In this document: piece by piece, positions 48,974-58,873 of the stretch | Numbering within the stretch: position 1 is the first letter of the stretch | Layout: each line of letters opens with the position of its first letter | Source of the DNA: Verrucomicrobiota bacterium | GTDB lineage: Bacteria; Verrucomicrobiota; Verrucomicrobiia; Chthoniobacterales; SZAS-18 | DNA length: 64,000 nt | Assembly: GCA_018240025.1 (NCBI GenBank) | Contig: JAFEGM010000034.1 | Coordinates: 172,535-236,534, forward strand | Reading direction: 5' to 3' | Program-made: the position numbers and the translations under genes | The notes under the pieces: generated by a model | Told to the model about the DNA's origin: nothing | Database searches by the model: none | Seen by the model: the letters and a program-made list of their open reading frames with translations, nothing else

Positions 48974-50121
48974 GCCGAGAGGACCTCCGCGAGGGCCGCG
49001 CGGACGGAGACGCCGCGCGGGGGACGACCGAGGAACACCCGCAGCCGATCGGCCCGGGTCGTGGCGAGCGCGTAGAACCGGCGGATCGTGGCGGCGGGCA
49101 AGCGGTGGAAGCGCTCCATCACGTCGCGGCGATGCGGCGCGGGCGTGACGGAGAAGAGGAGGCGGTTCAGGAGCCCGGCGAAGCGGAGCTGGGTCGCGTG
49201 GGCGTCGAGCAGCCGCGCGAACAGCGGACCACGCGCCTCGCTCGGAGGCACCGACGCGAGGTGGAGCGCGAGCCGGAGGGCGACCGGGAACGAGTACCCA
49301 GTGGTCGGGTGGAAGAAGCCCCCGCGATAGCCCGCGACGAGCGGCCCGTCGGAGGAGGCGGCCACCGTCGGCGAGAGCGGGAGCGGCAGGCAGCCGACCT
49401 CTTCGCGGATCACCTCGGCGACGGCGAACCCGGCCTGCGACGCGTACTCGAGGACGCAGGCGCGCACGTCGTCGACCGCGAGCACCGGGGTGGACGAGAA
49501 GTACGTGTCCTCGACGAGCACGCGGTCGGCCGCGAGCGGCAGCACGTAGAAGAACCGCAGCCCGTCGGTCTGGGGCACGGTCGCGTCCATGAGCATGGGC
49601 CGCGGAAGGCCGTGGGGACGCGCGAGCGCGAGCTCGAGGCCGACGAACTTCTGGAACCCGAGCGCCCCGGTGAAGTCCGCGCCGTCGGGGCCGCGCGCAT
49701 CGACGACCACCTCTCCGCGGAGCACCCGGCCGTCGGCGAGGTGAACCTCGTGCGCGCCGATCGAGACGGCCTCGACGCCGAGCGCGAGGTGGTGCCCGGG
49801 CGCCGCCGCGAAGGCCTCCACGACCACCGTGTGGAGGCGCTCCGAGTCGACGGAGGCATAGGGACTGTCAAAGGTTCGCCTCAGACCAGGGAAGGCCACG
49901 TCGAACCCCGTCCACCGCGCCACGCAGAGTGGCGCGACGACGTCCTCGGCCCCCGCCGGGACGTCGTCGGCGTGGAACGACCACAGGTGATTCCCGCCGA
50001 TTTTCTGGCACTTCTCGACCAGCGCCACGCGGATACCCGGCCGGCGGCGGAGCAACACGAGGGCGACGAGGGCGCTCTGCAGCCCCCCACCGACGAGCAC
50101 GTAGTCGAAGGAGTCGGTCAT
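48970..50121 (-). CDS. crtY: CrtY-type lycopene beta-cyclase
   Basis: A 383-residue flavoprotein cyclase. N-terminal YVLVGGGLQSALVALVLL is the dinucleotide-binding strand, followed by NHLWSFH. The cyclase signature HPTTGYSFPVALRLA is at about 272-286. It cyclises lycopene to gamma- or beta-carotene. This soluble-type CrtY differs from the heterodimeric CrtYc/CrtYd of Myxococcus xanthus. First gene of the crt operon; its start faces the ABC transporter gene across about 50 bp. Confidence 0.93.
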   Translation of the reverse strand: MTDSFDYVLVGGGLQSALVALVLLRRRPGIRVALVEKCQKIGGNHLWSFHADDVPAGAEDVVAPLCVARWTGFDVAFPGLRRTFDSPYASVDSERLHTVVVEAFAAAPGHHLALGVEAVSIGAHEVHLADGRVLRGEVVVDARGPDGADFTGALGFQKFVGLELALARPHGLPRPMLMDATVPQTDGLRFFYVLPLAADRVLVEDTYFSSTPVLAVDDVRACVLEYASQAGFAVAEVIREEVGCLPLPLSPTVAASSDGPLVAGYRGGFFHPTTGYSFPVALRLALHLASVPPSEARGPLFARLLDAHATQLRFAGLLNRLLFSVTPAPHRRDVMERFHRLPAATIRRFYALATTRADRLRVFLGRPPRGVSVRAALAEVLSA

Positions 50122-50135
50122 GGTTCGTCCTGGTG

Positions 50136-50163
50136 TTGACTAAGCCTTGTCCAATGTTATGGT
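50136..50163 (+). promoter_or_regulatory. Candidate sigma-70 promoter in the crtY / ABC divergent gap
   Basis: TTGACT (50136-50141), a 16-bp spacer, then TATGGT (50158-50163), reading toward the ABC gene. TTGTCCAA (50148-50155) inside the spacer is a partial TTG..CAA dyad that could be an operator for the MerR-type CarH; on the minus strand it would sit at the crtY promoter. The match is by eye only. Confidence 0.45.
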
Positions 50164-50174
50164 CGAACCTCCCC

Positions 50175-50939
50175 GTGTCAAGCTCGACCCCTGAGATCCA
50201 CGTTTCGACCCGAGCCTCGGCGACGGTCTCCGACCCCGCGCTCTCCGTCGAAGGCGTGCACAAGAGGCTCGGCGACACCCGCGCCGTCGACGGCGTCGAC
50301 CTCGACGTGCGTCGCGGCGAGGTCGTCGGGCTCCTCGGCCCCAACGGGGCCGGCAAGACCACGCTGCTGCACCTGTGCGCGGGCCTCCTCGCGCCCGACC
50401 GCGGGAGCATCGTCGTCGCGGGGCAGCGCGACCCGCAGCGGCCACGATCGCGGGCGCTGCTCGGGTTCGCCCCGCAGGCCACGGCGCTGTACGACGAGCT
50501 GTCCGTCGAGGAGAACCTCTCGTTCTTCGGCCGCCTCCACGGGCTCGCCGGTGCGCGCCTCGAGGTGGCGGTCGAGGAGGGGCTCGCGACGAGCCGCCTC
50601 GAGTCGCGCCGGTGCGCCCGCGTCGGCACGCTCTCGGGCGGGATGCGGCGGCGGCTCCACGTGGCGACCGCCTGCGTCCACGCGCCGTCGCTGCTCCTCC
50701 TCGACGAGCCCACGGTCGGCGTGGATCCGGACTCGCGCAGCCACATCCTCTCGGTCATCGAGCGGCTGCGCGGCCGCGGCGTCGCGGTGGTGTACGCCTC
50801 GCACCACCTCGACGAGATCGCGCGCCTCTCCGACCGGGTCGTGTTCCTCGCCCAGGGTCGGGTGCAGCGCGAAGAAGAGGGCAAGACGTCGGCCGAGCTC
50901 GAGCACGCCTTGTCGCTGCTCCCGCGGGGGCACGCGTGA
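50175..50939 (+). CDS. ABC transporter ATP-binding protein
   Basis: A 254-residue ATPase subunit of an ABC-2 type exporter. Walker A is GPNGAGKT (55-62), the signature LSGGMRRRLHVA and Walker B LLLLDEPTVGVDPD are intact, and the H-loop is YASHHL. GTG 50175 is preferred over the ATG at 50154, which would lie within the proposed promoter. Its stop overlaps the permease start (GTGA). Divergent from crtY, so it may be coregulated with the carotenoid genes. Confidence 0.92.
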   Translation: MSSSTPEIHVSTRASATVSDPALSVEGVHKRLGDTRAVDGVDLDVRRGEVVGLLGPNGAGKTTLLHLCAGLLAPDRGSIVVAGQRDPQRPRSRALLGFAPQATALYDELSVEENLSFFGRLHGLAGARLEVAVEEGLATSRLESRRCARVGTLSGGMRRRLHVATACVHAPSLLLLDEPTVGVDPDSRSHILSVIERLRGRGVAVVYASHHLDEIARLSDRVVFLAQGRVQREEEGKTSAELEHALSLLPRGHA

Positions 50940-51988
50940 GGACCATCCTCCTGCTCGCCGAGAAGGACCTGCGCCTGCTCGTGCGCGACCGCGGCGCGCT
51001 GTTCTGGGCGTGCATCTTCCCGCTGATCTTCGCCACCCTGTTCGGGGCGATCTTCCCGCACGAGACGCGGGAGCGGCGGATCGTCGTCTCGGTCGTCGAC
51101 CAGGCCCGCGACGCCGCGTCGGCGAAGGTCGTCGCCGGCCTCGCCGGCCAGGGGCTCACCGTCGACGCCGCGCCCTCGCCCGAGGAGGGTTCCTTGCGGG
51201 TCCGCCGGGGCGACGCGGCCGCGTTGCTCGTGGTGCCCGCGGCCTTCGCCGCCGGCGCCCCCCTCTCGCTCGGCGTCGATCCGACCAAGGGCGCCGAGGC
51301 CGCGTGGATCGAGGGCGCCCTCGCGCGCGGCCTGTCGCCGGGGTGCAGCGTGGCCGTGCAGCGCGCGCCGATCGCCGACGTCGTGGCGCCGCGGACCGGG
51401 TTCGAGCTCGCCTTCCCCGCCGCGGTCCTCTGGGGCCTCATCGGGTGCGCGGGGGCGTTCGCGGCCGCCACCGTCGCCGAGCGCCGCTCGGGCACCCACC
51501 TTCGTCTGCGCAGCGCGCCGATCCACCCCTTGACGGTGCTGTTCGGCAAGCTCGTGGCGTGCTGGGTCGCGTGCACCGTCGACGCGACGATCCTGCTGGT
51601 CCTCGCCCGGGTGGCCTTCGGGGTGCGCGTCGAGCGGTTCCTCGGCCTCCCCGTCGCCATCGTGTGCTGCGCCGCGTGCTTCGCCGGCATCACCGTGCTC
51701 CTCGGGTCGATCGGCCGCAGCGAGCAGGCCGTGGGCGGCGCGTCGTGGGCCACCCTCCTCCTGCTCGCCATGGTCGGCGGCGCGATGGTCCCGCTCTCGG
51801 TGATGCCGGGCTGGATGCGCGCGGCGAGCCTCGCCTCCCCGGTGCGGTGGGGCATCGCGGTGCTCGAGGGCGTCACCTTCCGCGGGCTCTCCGTCCGCGA
51901 GCTCGCGCCGGCGTGCGCGGTCCTGGTCGGCTTCGGTCTCGTGTCCATCTTGTGCGGCGCGGCCCTCGCGCGCCGGGAAAGCGTGTGA
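50936..51988 (+). CDS. ABC-2 type permease
   Basis: A 350-residue permease. Helix 1 is near residues 18-38 (FWACIFPLIFATLFGAIF), followed by a large extracytoplasmic loop of ~130 residues, then five helices from ~155 to the C-terminus (AAVLWGLIGCAGAFAAA through FGLVSILCGAALA). Half-size ABC-2 membrane component paired with the upstream ATPase. Substrate unknown; export of a carotenoid glycoside or lipid is possible from context. The glycosyltransferase gene follows 4 bp later. Confidence 0.9.
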   Translation: MRTILLLAEKDLRLLVRDRGALFWACIFPLIFATLFGAIFPHETRERRIVVSVVDQARDAASAKVVAGLAGQGLTVDAAPSPEEGSLRVRRGDAAALLVVPAAFAAGAPLSLGVDPTKGAEAAWIEGALARGLSPGCSVAVQRAPIADVVAPRTGFELAFPAAVLWGLIGCAGAFAAATVAERRSGTHLRLRSAPIHPLTVLFGKLVACWVACTVDATILLVLARVAFGVRVERFLGLPVAIVCCAACFAGITVLLGSIGRSEQAVGGASWATLLLLAMVGGAMVPLSVMPGWMRAASLASPVRWGIAVLEGVTFRGLSVRELAPACAVLVGFGLVSILCGAALARRESV

Positions 51989-51992
51989 GGAG

Positions 51993-53228
51993 ATGCGTCG
52001 GATCCTGTTCCTGTGCGAGCACGTGACCTGGTCCCAGATCGTGCGGAGCCTCGTGCTGGCGCGCGGCCTCGATCGCCGCGAGTTCGACGTGCACTTCGCC
52101 TGCGGCACGTTCGATCCCCGGCTGTTCGGCCGCGGGGCGCTCGGCGGCGAGCGGCTCACCCGGCACGCCCTCCACTCGGTCGATCCGAAGAAGATCGAGG
52201 CGGCGCTCGAGGCCGGCGAGCAGCTCTACGAGAAGTCGGTGCTCGCGCGGTACGTGGACGCCGAGCGACAGCTCTTCGACGAGGTCCGGCCCGACCTCGT
52301 CGTCTCGGACCTGCGGTGGTCCACGGCGATCTCTGCGCCGCTCGCCGGCGTGCCGTGCGCCACGCTGGTCAACGCCTTCTGGAGCCCGCACGCGGTCCGC
52401 GATCGCTTCCCCCTGCCCGACCACCCCATCCTCAAGCTCGTGGGCATCCCCACCGCCGAGAAGTACTTCCCCCTCGCGCTGCCCAAGGTGCTCGCGCACT
52501 TCGCCAAGCCCGTGAACGAGCTGCGCAAGAAGCACCGCTTGCCCGAGATCGGCGACCTCCACCGCGTGATCACGTGGGGCGATCGCACCCTGTTCCCCGA
52601 CGACGCGTCCCTCGTCCCGCTCGCCCAGCACGACCCGCGACACGTGTTCCTCGGGCCGATCCTCTGGACCCCGGAGGTCCCGCTGCCCGAGGGGTTCGAC
52701 GAGCTCGGGCGCACCCGACCGCTCGTCTACGCGACGCTCGGCTCGTCGGGCGACGTGCGCGCCCTCCCCGCGGTGATCGAGGCGCTCGGGCGGCTCCCCG
52801 TCGACGCCCTCGTCGCGACCGCCGGGCGCGCGACGCCCCGCGTGGTGCCCCCGAACGTCCGGCTGGTCGAGATGGTCCCGGGCGACGTCGTCGCGCGCAA
52901 GGCCACCGTGGTCGTCTGCAACGGCGGCGCGAGCACCGCCTACCAGTCGCTCGCGGAGGGCACGCCGGTCGTCGGCATCCCGAGCAACCTCGACCAGTTC
53001 CTCGCCATGACGGCGATCCGCGACGCCGGGGCGGGGGTGCAGCTCCGCGCGAGCACGGTCACCGCCGACGCCGTGCGCGAGTCGGTCGCGCGGGTGCTCC
53101 GCGAGCCGACGTTCCACCGGCGCGCACGCGAGCTCGCCCTCTCGTTCTCGCGCCACGACGTGCACGCGCGCTTCCGAGCGGTGGTCGACGAGCTCACGCT
53201 CGGCTCGGCCGTCGAGGCGGCGTCGTGA
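51993..53228 (+). CDS. MGT/UGT-like glycosyltransferase (family GT1)
   Basis: A 411-residue GT1-family enzyme, with an acceptor-binding N-terminal domain and the NDP-sugar-binding C-terminal region ATLGSSGDV ... VVCNGGASTAYQSLAEGTPVVGIPSNLDQF. GAGGAG precedes ATG 51993. Next to a carotenoid cluster such enzymes include zeaxanthin glucosyltransferase (CrtX) and carotenoid/macrolide glycosyltransferases. No specific acceptor can be assigned. Part of a plus-strand operon with the ABC genes and the YtfJ-like gene. Confidence 0.87.
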   Translation: MRRILFLCEHVTWSQIVRSLVLARGLDRREFDVHFACGTFDPRLFGRGALGGERLTRHALHSVDPKKIEAALEAGEQLYEKSVLARYVDAERQLFDEVRPDLVVSDLRWSTAISAPLAGVPCATLVNAFWSPHAVRDRFPLPDHPILKLVGIPTAEKYFPLALPKVLAHFAKPVNELRKKHRLPEIGDLHRVITWGDRTLFPDDASLVPLAQHDPRHVFLGPILWTPEVPLPEGFDELGRTRPLVYATLGSSGDVRALPAVIEALGRLPVDALVATAGRATPRVVPPNVRLVEMVPGDVVARKATVVVCNGGASTAYQSLAEGTPVVGIPSNLDQFLAMTAIRDAGAGVQLRASTVTADAVRESVARVLREPTFHRRARELALSFSRHDVHARFRAVVDELTLGSAVEAAS

Positions 53229-53752
53229 GGCGGCTCGTCGGGGTCACGGCGGCCGCGGCGGCGGTGGTCGTGGTCGGCGACGCGCGGGCCATCTTGACCG
53301 CGGGCACCCCGCTCGGCGACTTCCCCGTGCACGACGCGGCCGACAAGGCCTACACGATCTCCGGGCTCCGCGGCGGCAAGGCGGCCCTCGTCGTCTTCGA
53401 GGACAAGGACGCCGGCGGTCAGAACAAGTCCTTCAAGGAGCGCTTCGGCGCGCTCCAGAAGGCCCTCGGCGGCAAGGTCGCCCTCCTGCCCGTGGCCGAC
53501 GTCTCGAGCTGGAACTTCTTCCCGGCCAAGACCTTCGTCAAGGACGCGCTCGCCGACGCGAGCAAGAAGAACGGCATCACCGTCTACGCCGACTGGAGCG
53601 GCAAGGGCCGCGCCGCCCTGGCCGCCCACGCGAACCTCTCGAACCTGGTCCTCGTCGACAAGGCGGGCAAGGTGCTGTGGGCGAGCGCGGGCCAGCTCAC
53701 CAAGTCGCAGGAAGACAAGCTCCTCGAGCTCGTGAAGGCGGCGGCGCAGTAG
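53225..53752 (+). CDS. YtfJ-like thioredoxin-fold exported protein
   Basis: A 175-residue protein with a short N-terminal signal peptide (ending near DARA), then a thioredoxin-like fold (TPLGDFPVHDAADKAYTISG, KAALVVFEDKDAGGQN, NLSNLVLVDKAGKVLWASAG). No CxxC pair is present, so it should not be a disulfide oxidoreductase. The YtfJ family shares this layout and has no firm function. GTG 53225 overlaps the glycosyltransferase stop (GTGA). It converges with rpoN, separated by 9 bp. Confidence 0.8.
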   Translation: MRRLVGVTAAAAAVVVVGDARAILTAGTPLGDFPVHDAADKAYTISGLRGGKAALVVFEDKDAGGQNKSFKERFGALQKALGGKVALLPVADVSSWNFFPAKTFVKDALADASKKNGITVYADWSGKGRAALAAHANLSNLVLVDKAGKVLWASAGQLTKSQEDKLLELVKAAAQ

Positions 53753-53761
53753 GCGCTCGCC

Positions 53762-55255
<1,494 letters not shown>

Positions 55256-55392
55256 GACGGGCCCCCAACATAACACCCGCGGGCCCCCGACCACAGGGGG
55301 CGTATGCAGGCGTCGAGCCAACGCCGAATTTCCTTGTCATTCGCGGCGGCTTCGTTCCGTGGCCGCCCCGCCGCCCACCCCCTCGGGGGCGG

Positions 55393-56919
55393 TCAGTTCT
55401 TCTTCGCCCAGGGGTCGTCGATGTCCTCGCCGCCGGACTTCTTGGTGGTCGCGGGCGGCGGCGGGGTCCACTTGGGGGGCGTCGTGGTCGCCGGGGGCGG
55501 CGCCACCGGGGGCGGGTCCGCCGACGCGGGCGGCACGGCCGACCCGGGCGGCGCGGCCGACGCGGACGGCGGGACCGACACGGACGGCGTGGCCGACGTG
55601 GAGGCGGAGGCGCTCGGCGAGGTGGGCTTCGCCTTCTCGCCGGCCTTCTCGCTCGCCTTCTCGCCCTTCTCGGTGAGGTCGCCGCCCTTGGTTGCGGCGC
55701 GCCCGTCGCCGCGCCGGAGCACGAGGGCGGTCACCGCGACGACCAGCCCGAGCCCGAGGATCGCGGACAGCACGATCATCCCGAAGCGCTGCACCCGCGC
55801 CTCGCGCTCGGTGCGGAAGGCGGCGTCGATCTCGGCGCGGTGCGGGGGCTCGAGCTCGTCGGCGAGCCCGGCGACGGAGATGCGGCCAGGCTGGCCCGGC
55901 TTGAACACCGGCCGCCGGATGCCCGCGACCTCGGCGGCGATGATGGCGCGACCGTCGGGCCCGACCTGCACGATGCGGTCGAGGTCGGCGATGAGCTCGT
56001 TCATCGACGAGTAGCGGTCCTCGGGGCGCTTCGCGAGCGCCTTCAGGGTGAGGTCCTCGAGCGCGCCGAGCTCGCGGGCCGGCCCGGGCAGCTGCGAGGG
56101 CGGCACCGGCGCCTCGAACATGTGCTTGGTGAGCACCCCCATGTACGTGTCGGCCTCGAAGGGGACCCGACCCGTGAACATCTCGTACATGATCACGCCG
56201 AGGGCGTAGATGTCGGTGCGCCCGTCGACGACGCCGCCGGAGGCCTGCTCGGGGCTCATGTAGTGGGGCGTCCCGAACACCATCCCGGTGCGGGTCAGCT
56301 TGGCCGAGCCCGCCACCTTGGCGACGCCGAAGTCGAGGATCTTGGCCGTCTCGCGCCCGCCGATCTCGAGCACGAAGACGTTGTCGGGCTTGAGGTCGCG
56401 GTGCACCACGGAGGCGTCGTGCGCGGCCTGGAGGGCCTTGGCCACGTCGCGCACGAGGGTGACCGCGCGCAGGGCCGGGAGCGCGCCCCCGAGCTTGATC
56501 ATGCGGGCCAGCGGCTGCCCGTCGAGGTACTCCATGACCATGTACGCGCTGCCGTCCGGGAGCGCGGCGAAGTCGGTGATCTCGACGACGTTGGGGTGCT
56601 GGATCTGGCCCGCGGCCTGGGCCTCCTGGAGGAAGCGCGCGCGCGTCTCGGGGTCGCGCGCGAGGTCCTTCTTGAGCATCTTGAGCGCGAAGCGCTTGTT
56701 GAGGCGCGTGTGGGTGACCGCGAACACGGTGCCCATGCCGCCTTCACCGAGCACGCGATCGACGCGGTAGACCCCGCCGATCACCGCCCCGGGGCCCACC
56801 TCGTCGCCGGGACGCGGGCCCGCCGCCGCGCCGACCTCGACCTCGAGCTTCGTCCCGTCGAACGGGCAGAAGGCGGCCTCTCCCGAGAACCGCTGGCCGC
56901 AGGTCGCACACGTGCGCAC
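55393..56919 (-). CDS. Membrane-anchored Ser/Thr protein kinase with N-terminal zinc-ribbon-like segment
   Basis: A 508-residue Hanks-type kinase. Residues 4-21 hold C4, C7, C18 and D21 (CATCG ... FCPFDG), a zinc-ribbon-like leader where the fourth position is Asp. The kinase domain (50-320) has GEGGMG (58-63), K80 in FALK, HRDLKPDN (173-180) and DFG (196-198). A transmembrane helix (~374-396) precedes a Lys/Glu then Pro/Ala-rich tail. All catalytic residues are present. It may be coexpressed with rpoN, which follows after 137 bp. Substrates unknown. Confidence 0.92.
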   Translation of the reverse strand: MRTCATCGQRFSGEAAFCPFDGTKLEVEVGAAAGPRPGDEVGPGAVIGGVYRVDRVLGEGGMGTVFAVTHTRLNKRFALKMLKKDLARDPETRARFLQEAQAAGQIQHPNVVEITDFAALPDGSAYMVMEYLDGQPLARMIKLGGALPALRAVTLVRDVAKALQAAHDASVVHRDLKPDNVFVLEIGGRETAKILDFGVAKVAGSAKLTRTGMVFGTPHYMSPEQASGGVVDGRTDIYALGVIMYEMFTGRVPFEADTYMGVLTKHMFEAPVPPSQLPGPARELGALEDLTLKALAKRPEDRYSSMNELIADLDRIVQVGPDGRAIIAAEVAGIRRPVFKPGQPGRISVAGLADELEPPHRAEIDAAFRTEREARVQRFGMIVLSAILGLGLVVAVTALVLRRGDGRAATKGGDLTEKGEKASEKAGEKAKPTSPSASASTSATPSVSVPPSASAAPPGSAVPPASADPPPVAPPPATTTPPKWTPPPPATTKKSGGEDIDDPWAKKN

Positions 56920-56981
56920 GTACGGAGCCTAGCACCTCGCCGCGCACGGAAGAGGACGTGCACCGCGGTCCATGCGATCGA

Positions 56982-57752
56982 TCAAGCCTCGTCGGGGGGC
57001 GCGACGAACGGGCCGCCGACCTCGCCCCAGCCCCAGCGCGGCATCGGCGCGTCGGGGTCGACCGTGGCACCCGGGCGCGCGTTGACGAGCGCCAGGCGGG
57101 AGCCCCACTCGAGGTAGGCGACGAAGGCCGAGCGGAACTCGGGGTCGTCGGGCAGACCGACGTCGTCCGCGCAGTCGACGAGCCGCTCGACCCAGCGCCG
57201 GCGCTGCGCCTCGGTGAGCCCGCGACCGAGGTGGTGGCGCACCATGGCGGCGTGCCCGCCGTACCGCTCGCCGTAGGTCGGAGGTCCCCCGAGGACCTCG
57301 CCGACGAACGCGGCGACGCGGGTCGCGTGGTCGGCGGGCGCGGCCGCGAACAGGGGCGCGAGCAGCGGCTCGTCGGCCAGCCCGGCGTAGAACCGGGAGA
57401 ACAGCCGCTCGAGCGCCGGGAGCCCTCCCGCCCACTCGTAGAGCGTGGGCCCGCCCGCGCCGCGGACCACCGCCGCGTAGTGCTTCATCTCGCGGATGTC
57501 GGCGAGGAACGGCCGGACGAGGGCGAGGAAGGGCCGGAACTCGGGCCCCCGGCGGAAGCCCTGTTCGTGTCCCTCGCGGCTGTCCCACTCGATGCGCAGG
57601 GTGAAGTGGTTCGGCTCCTCGACGCCCTGGGCGATCTCGTAGCGCAGGCAGTGCCTCGATCGCGACAGGTGCGCCGCTGCCGCGCGGTAGGCCTCGAGGA
57701 AGGTCGCGTGCCGTTCGGCGGGGATCTCGTAGCGCACGTACTCGACGATCAT
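56982..57752 (-). CDS. ABM domain - truncated haemoglobin fusion protein
   Basis: A 256-residue fusion. Residues 1-95 form an antibiotic-biosynthesis-monooxygenase-like (ABM) barrel (MIVEYVRYEIP ... HFTLRIEWDSREGHEQGF). Residues ~105-225 are a group II truncated globin (LERLFSRFYAGLADEPLLAPL, a VRHHLGRGLT segment with the likely proximal His173/174, and RRRWVERLVDCADDVGL with the group II Trp). ATG 57752 begins the ABM strand; GTG 57761 is an alternative. It lies just downstream of an HxlR regulator. Truncated globins handle O2 or NO, and ABM domains are often cofactor-free oxygenases. The fused arrangement suggests O2 delivery to oxidation, which is inference. Confidence 0.87.
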   Translation of the reverse strand: MIVEYVRYEIPAERHATFLEAYRAAAAHLSRSRHCLRYEIAQGVEEPNHFTLRIEWDSREGHEQGFRRGPEFRPFLALVRPFLADIREMKHYAAVVRGAGGPTLYEWAGGLPALERLFSRFYAGLADEPLLAPLFAAAPADHATRVAAFVGEVLGGPPTYGERYGGHAAMVRHHLGRGLTEAQRRRWVERLVDCADDVGLPDDPEFRSAFVAYLEWGSRLALVNARPGATVDPDAPMPRWGWGEVGGPFVAPPDEA

Positions 57753-57817
57753 GTCCGCCACGGTGGGTCGACGCCCCCCGCCCCGTCAACGCACCGGATG
57801 GTGAGCGGCGGGGACGG

Positions 57818-58171
57818 TCAACCGCCGCCGATCGGGTCGACCACGACGCCGAGCGCGCCTGCGTGGGCGCTGCCCCAGTCGAACAGCGCCTGCAGCACCG
57901 GCGCGAGCGACCTACCACGGGGAGAGAGGCTGTAGACCGAGGGAGCGCCGCGCCCGCCGACCTTGCGGCGGACGACGAGCCCGAGCGCGACGAGATCGTC
58001 GAGCCGCTGGACCAGCACCTTGTCCGAGAGCGAAGGCGCGCGGGCGCGCAGCTCGGAGAAGCGCAGCGGCCGCTCCTTGAGGTGCGCGAGCAGCACGGTC
58101 TTCCACTTGCCGCCGAGCACGTCGAGGGCCAGCTCGACGGGGCAGCCGTAGCGGCGGGAGAGGGTGTCCAT
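57818..58171 (-). CDS. HxlR-family transcriptional regulator
   Basis: A 117-residue winged-helix regulator: CPVELALDVLGGKWKTVLLAHL, RFSELRARAPSLSDKVLVQRLDDL and PSVYSLSPRGRSLAPVLQ are the HxlR landmarks, with the redox-type Cys10 in RYGCPVE. HxlR proteins sense electrophiles such as aldehydes and quinones, and usually control the adjacent gene. The ABM-globin gene 65 bp downstream is the obvious target. Confidence 0.92.
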   Translation of the reverse strand: MDTLSRRYGCPVELALDVLGGKWKTVLLAHLKERPLRFSELRARAPSLSDKVLVQRLDDLVALGLVVRRKVGGRGAPSVYSLSPRGRSLAPVLQALFDWGSAHAGALGVVVDPIGGG

Positions 58172-58176
58172 CGCTG

Positions 58177-58221
58177 GGGAGGCGTGAGGATCAGGGAGGC
58201 GTGAGGATCAGGGAGGCGTGA
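58177..58221. repeat. 17-bp tandem repeat overlapping a gene end
   Basis: GGGAGGCGTGAGGATCA occurs twice in tandem (58177-58193, 58194-58210), with a third partial copy to 58221. The stop codon of the next gene (58208-58210) lies inside the second copy, and each full copy carries the same TCA (stop on the minus strand), so changes in copy number would preserve termination. Confidence 0.85.
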
Positions 58222-58873
58222 CGACGAGCGTGACGTGGTCGACCCCGACGGCCCGCGGGCCGAGGTACGTGGACGTCAGGCCGACGTAGAGCTTGGTCTG
58301 CCCCTCCTCGGCGCTCGACACGGTCCACTCGACGGTCACCTGCTTCCAGGCGCGATCGAGCGGGAGCGTCGCCAGCTTGCTGCGGTAGTCGCCCCCCACG
58401 ACGCCGACGACGAGCTCGCCGTCGGTGCGCGTGTCGAGCGTGCGGAAGTACGCGGTCGCGACGATCCGCGCCCCCTTCACGAGGGGGGTGTCGAGGACCA
58501 CGTCCTGCGCGAAGTAGACGGGCTTCGACGTGCTGGCGCCCGCGAGGTGCACCTCGGCCCAGGCCGTGCAGTGCGCCGCGCCCTCCGTCCGGCGCGCGAG
58601 CAGCGCGACCGACGAGCCGAGCCAGCCGCTGATCACGCCCGCCGGGGCGAGCTCGAACGACGGGTTCTGCACGAGGTTGCCGGGCACGGTGCTGCAGAGC
58701 GCGTCGGCCGCGTCGGCCGGAGCGTCCGCCGCGTCGCTGGCGTCCGCCCCCACCTCGGCGCCGCTGTCGTCGACGCCGCCGTCGCCAGCCCCGCCGTCAC
58801 GGACGACGTCGACCGGGTCGCCGGTGCAGCCCGAAAGCGCGGCGAGCCACAGGAACGCGCAGGGACGGCTCAT
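58208..58873 (-). CDS. Lipoprotein with carbohydrate-binding-like domain
   Basis: A 221-residue lipoprotein (lipobox ALSGC), an Asp/Ala/Gly-rich linker to ~60, then a beta-sandwich domain beginning LVQNPSFELAPAGVISGW. This opening is characteristic of carbohydrate-binding-like modules attached to secreted glycoside hydrolases. It ends in TYLGPRAVGVDHVTLVV. It probably displays a binding module on the surface. ATG overlaps the dinB stop (ATGA). Confidence 0.8.
   Translation of the reverse strand: MSRPCAFLWLAALSGCTGDPVDVVRDGGAGDGGVDDSGAEVGADASDAADAPADAADALCSTVPGNLVQNPSFELAPAGVISGWLGSSVALLARRTEGAAHCTAWAEVHLAGASTSKPVYFAQDVVLDTPLVKGARIVATAYFRTLDTRTDGELVVGVVGGDYRSKLATLPLDRAWKQVTVEWTVSSAEEGQTKLYVGLTSTYLGPRAVGVDHVTLVVTPP

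Noticed and set aside
50154..50174. ATG 50154 as the start of the ABC ATPase
   Set aside because: It would lie inside the best promoter candidate and adds seven non-conserved residues; GTG 50175 is preferred.
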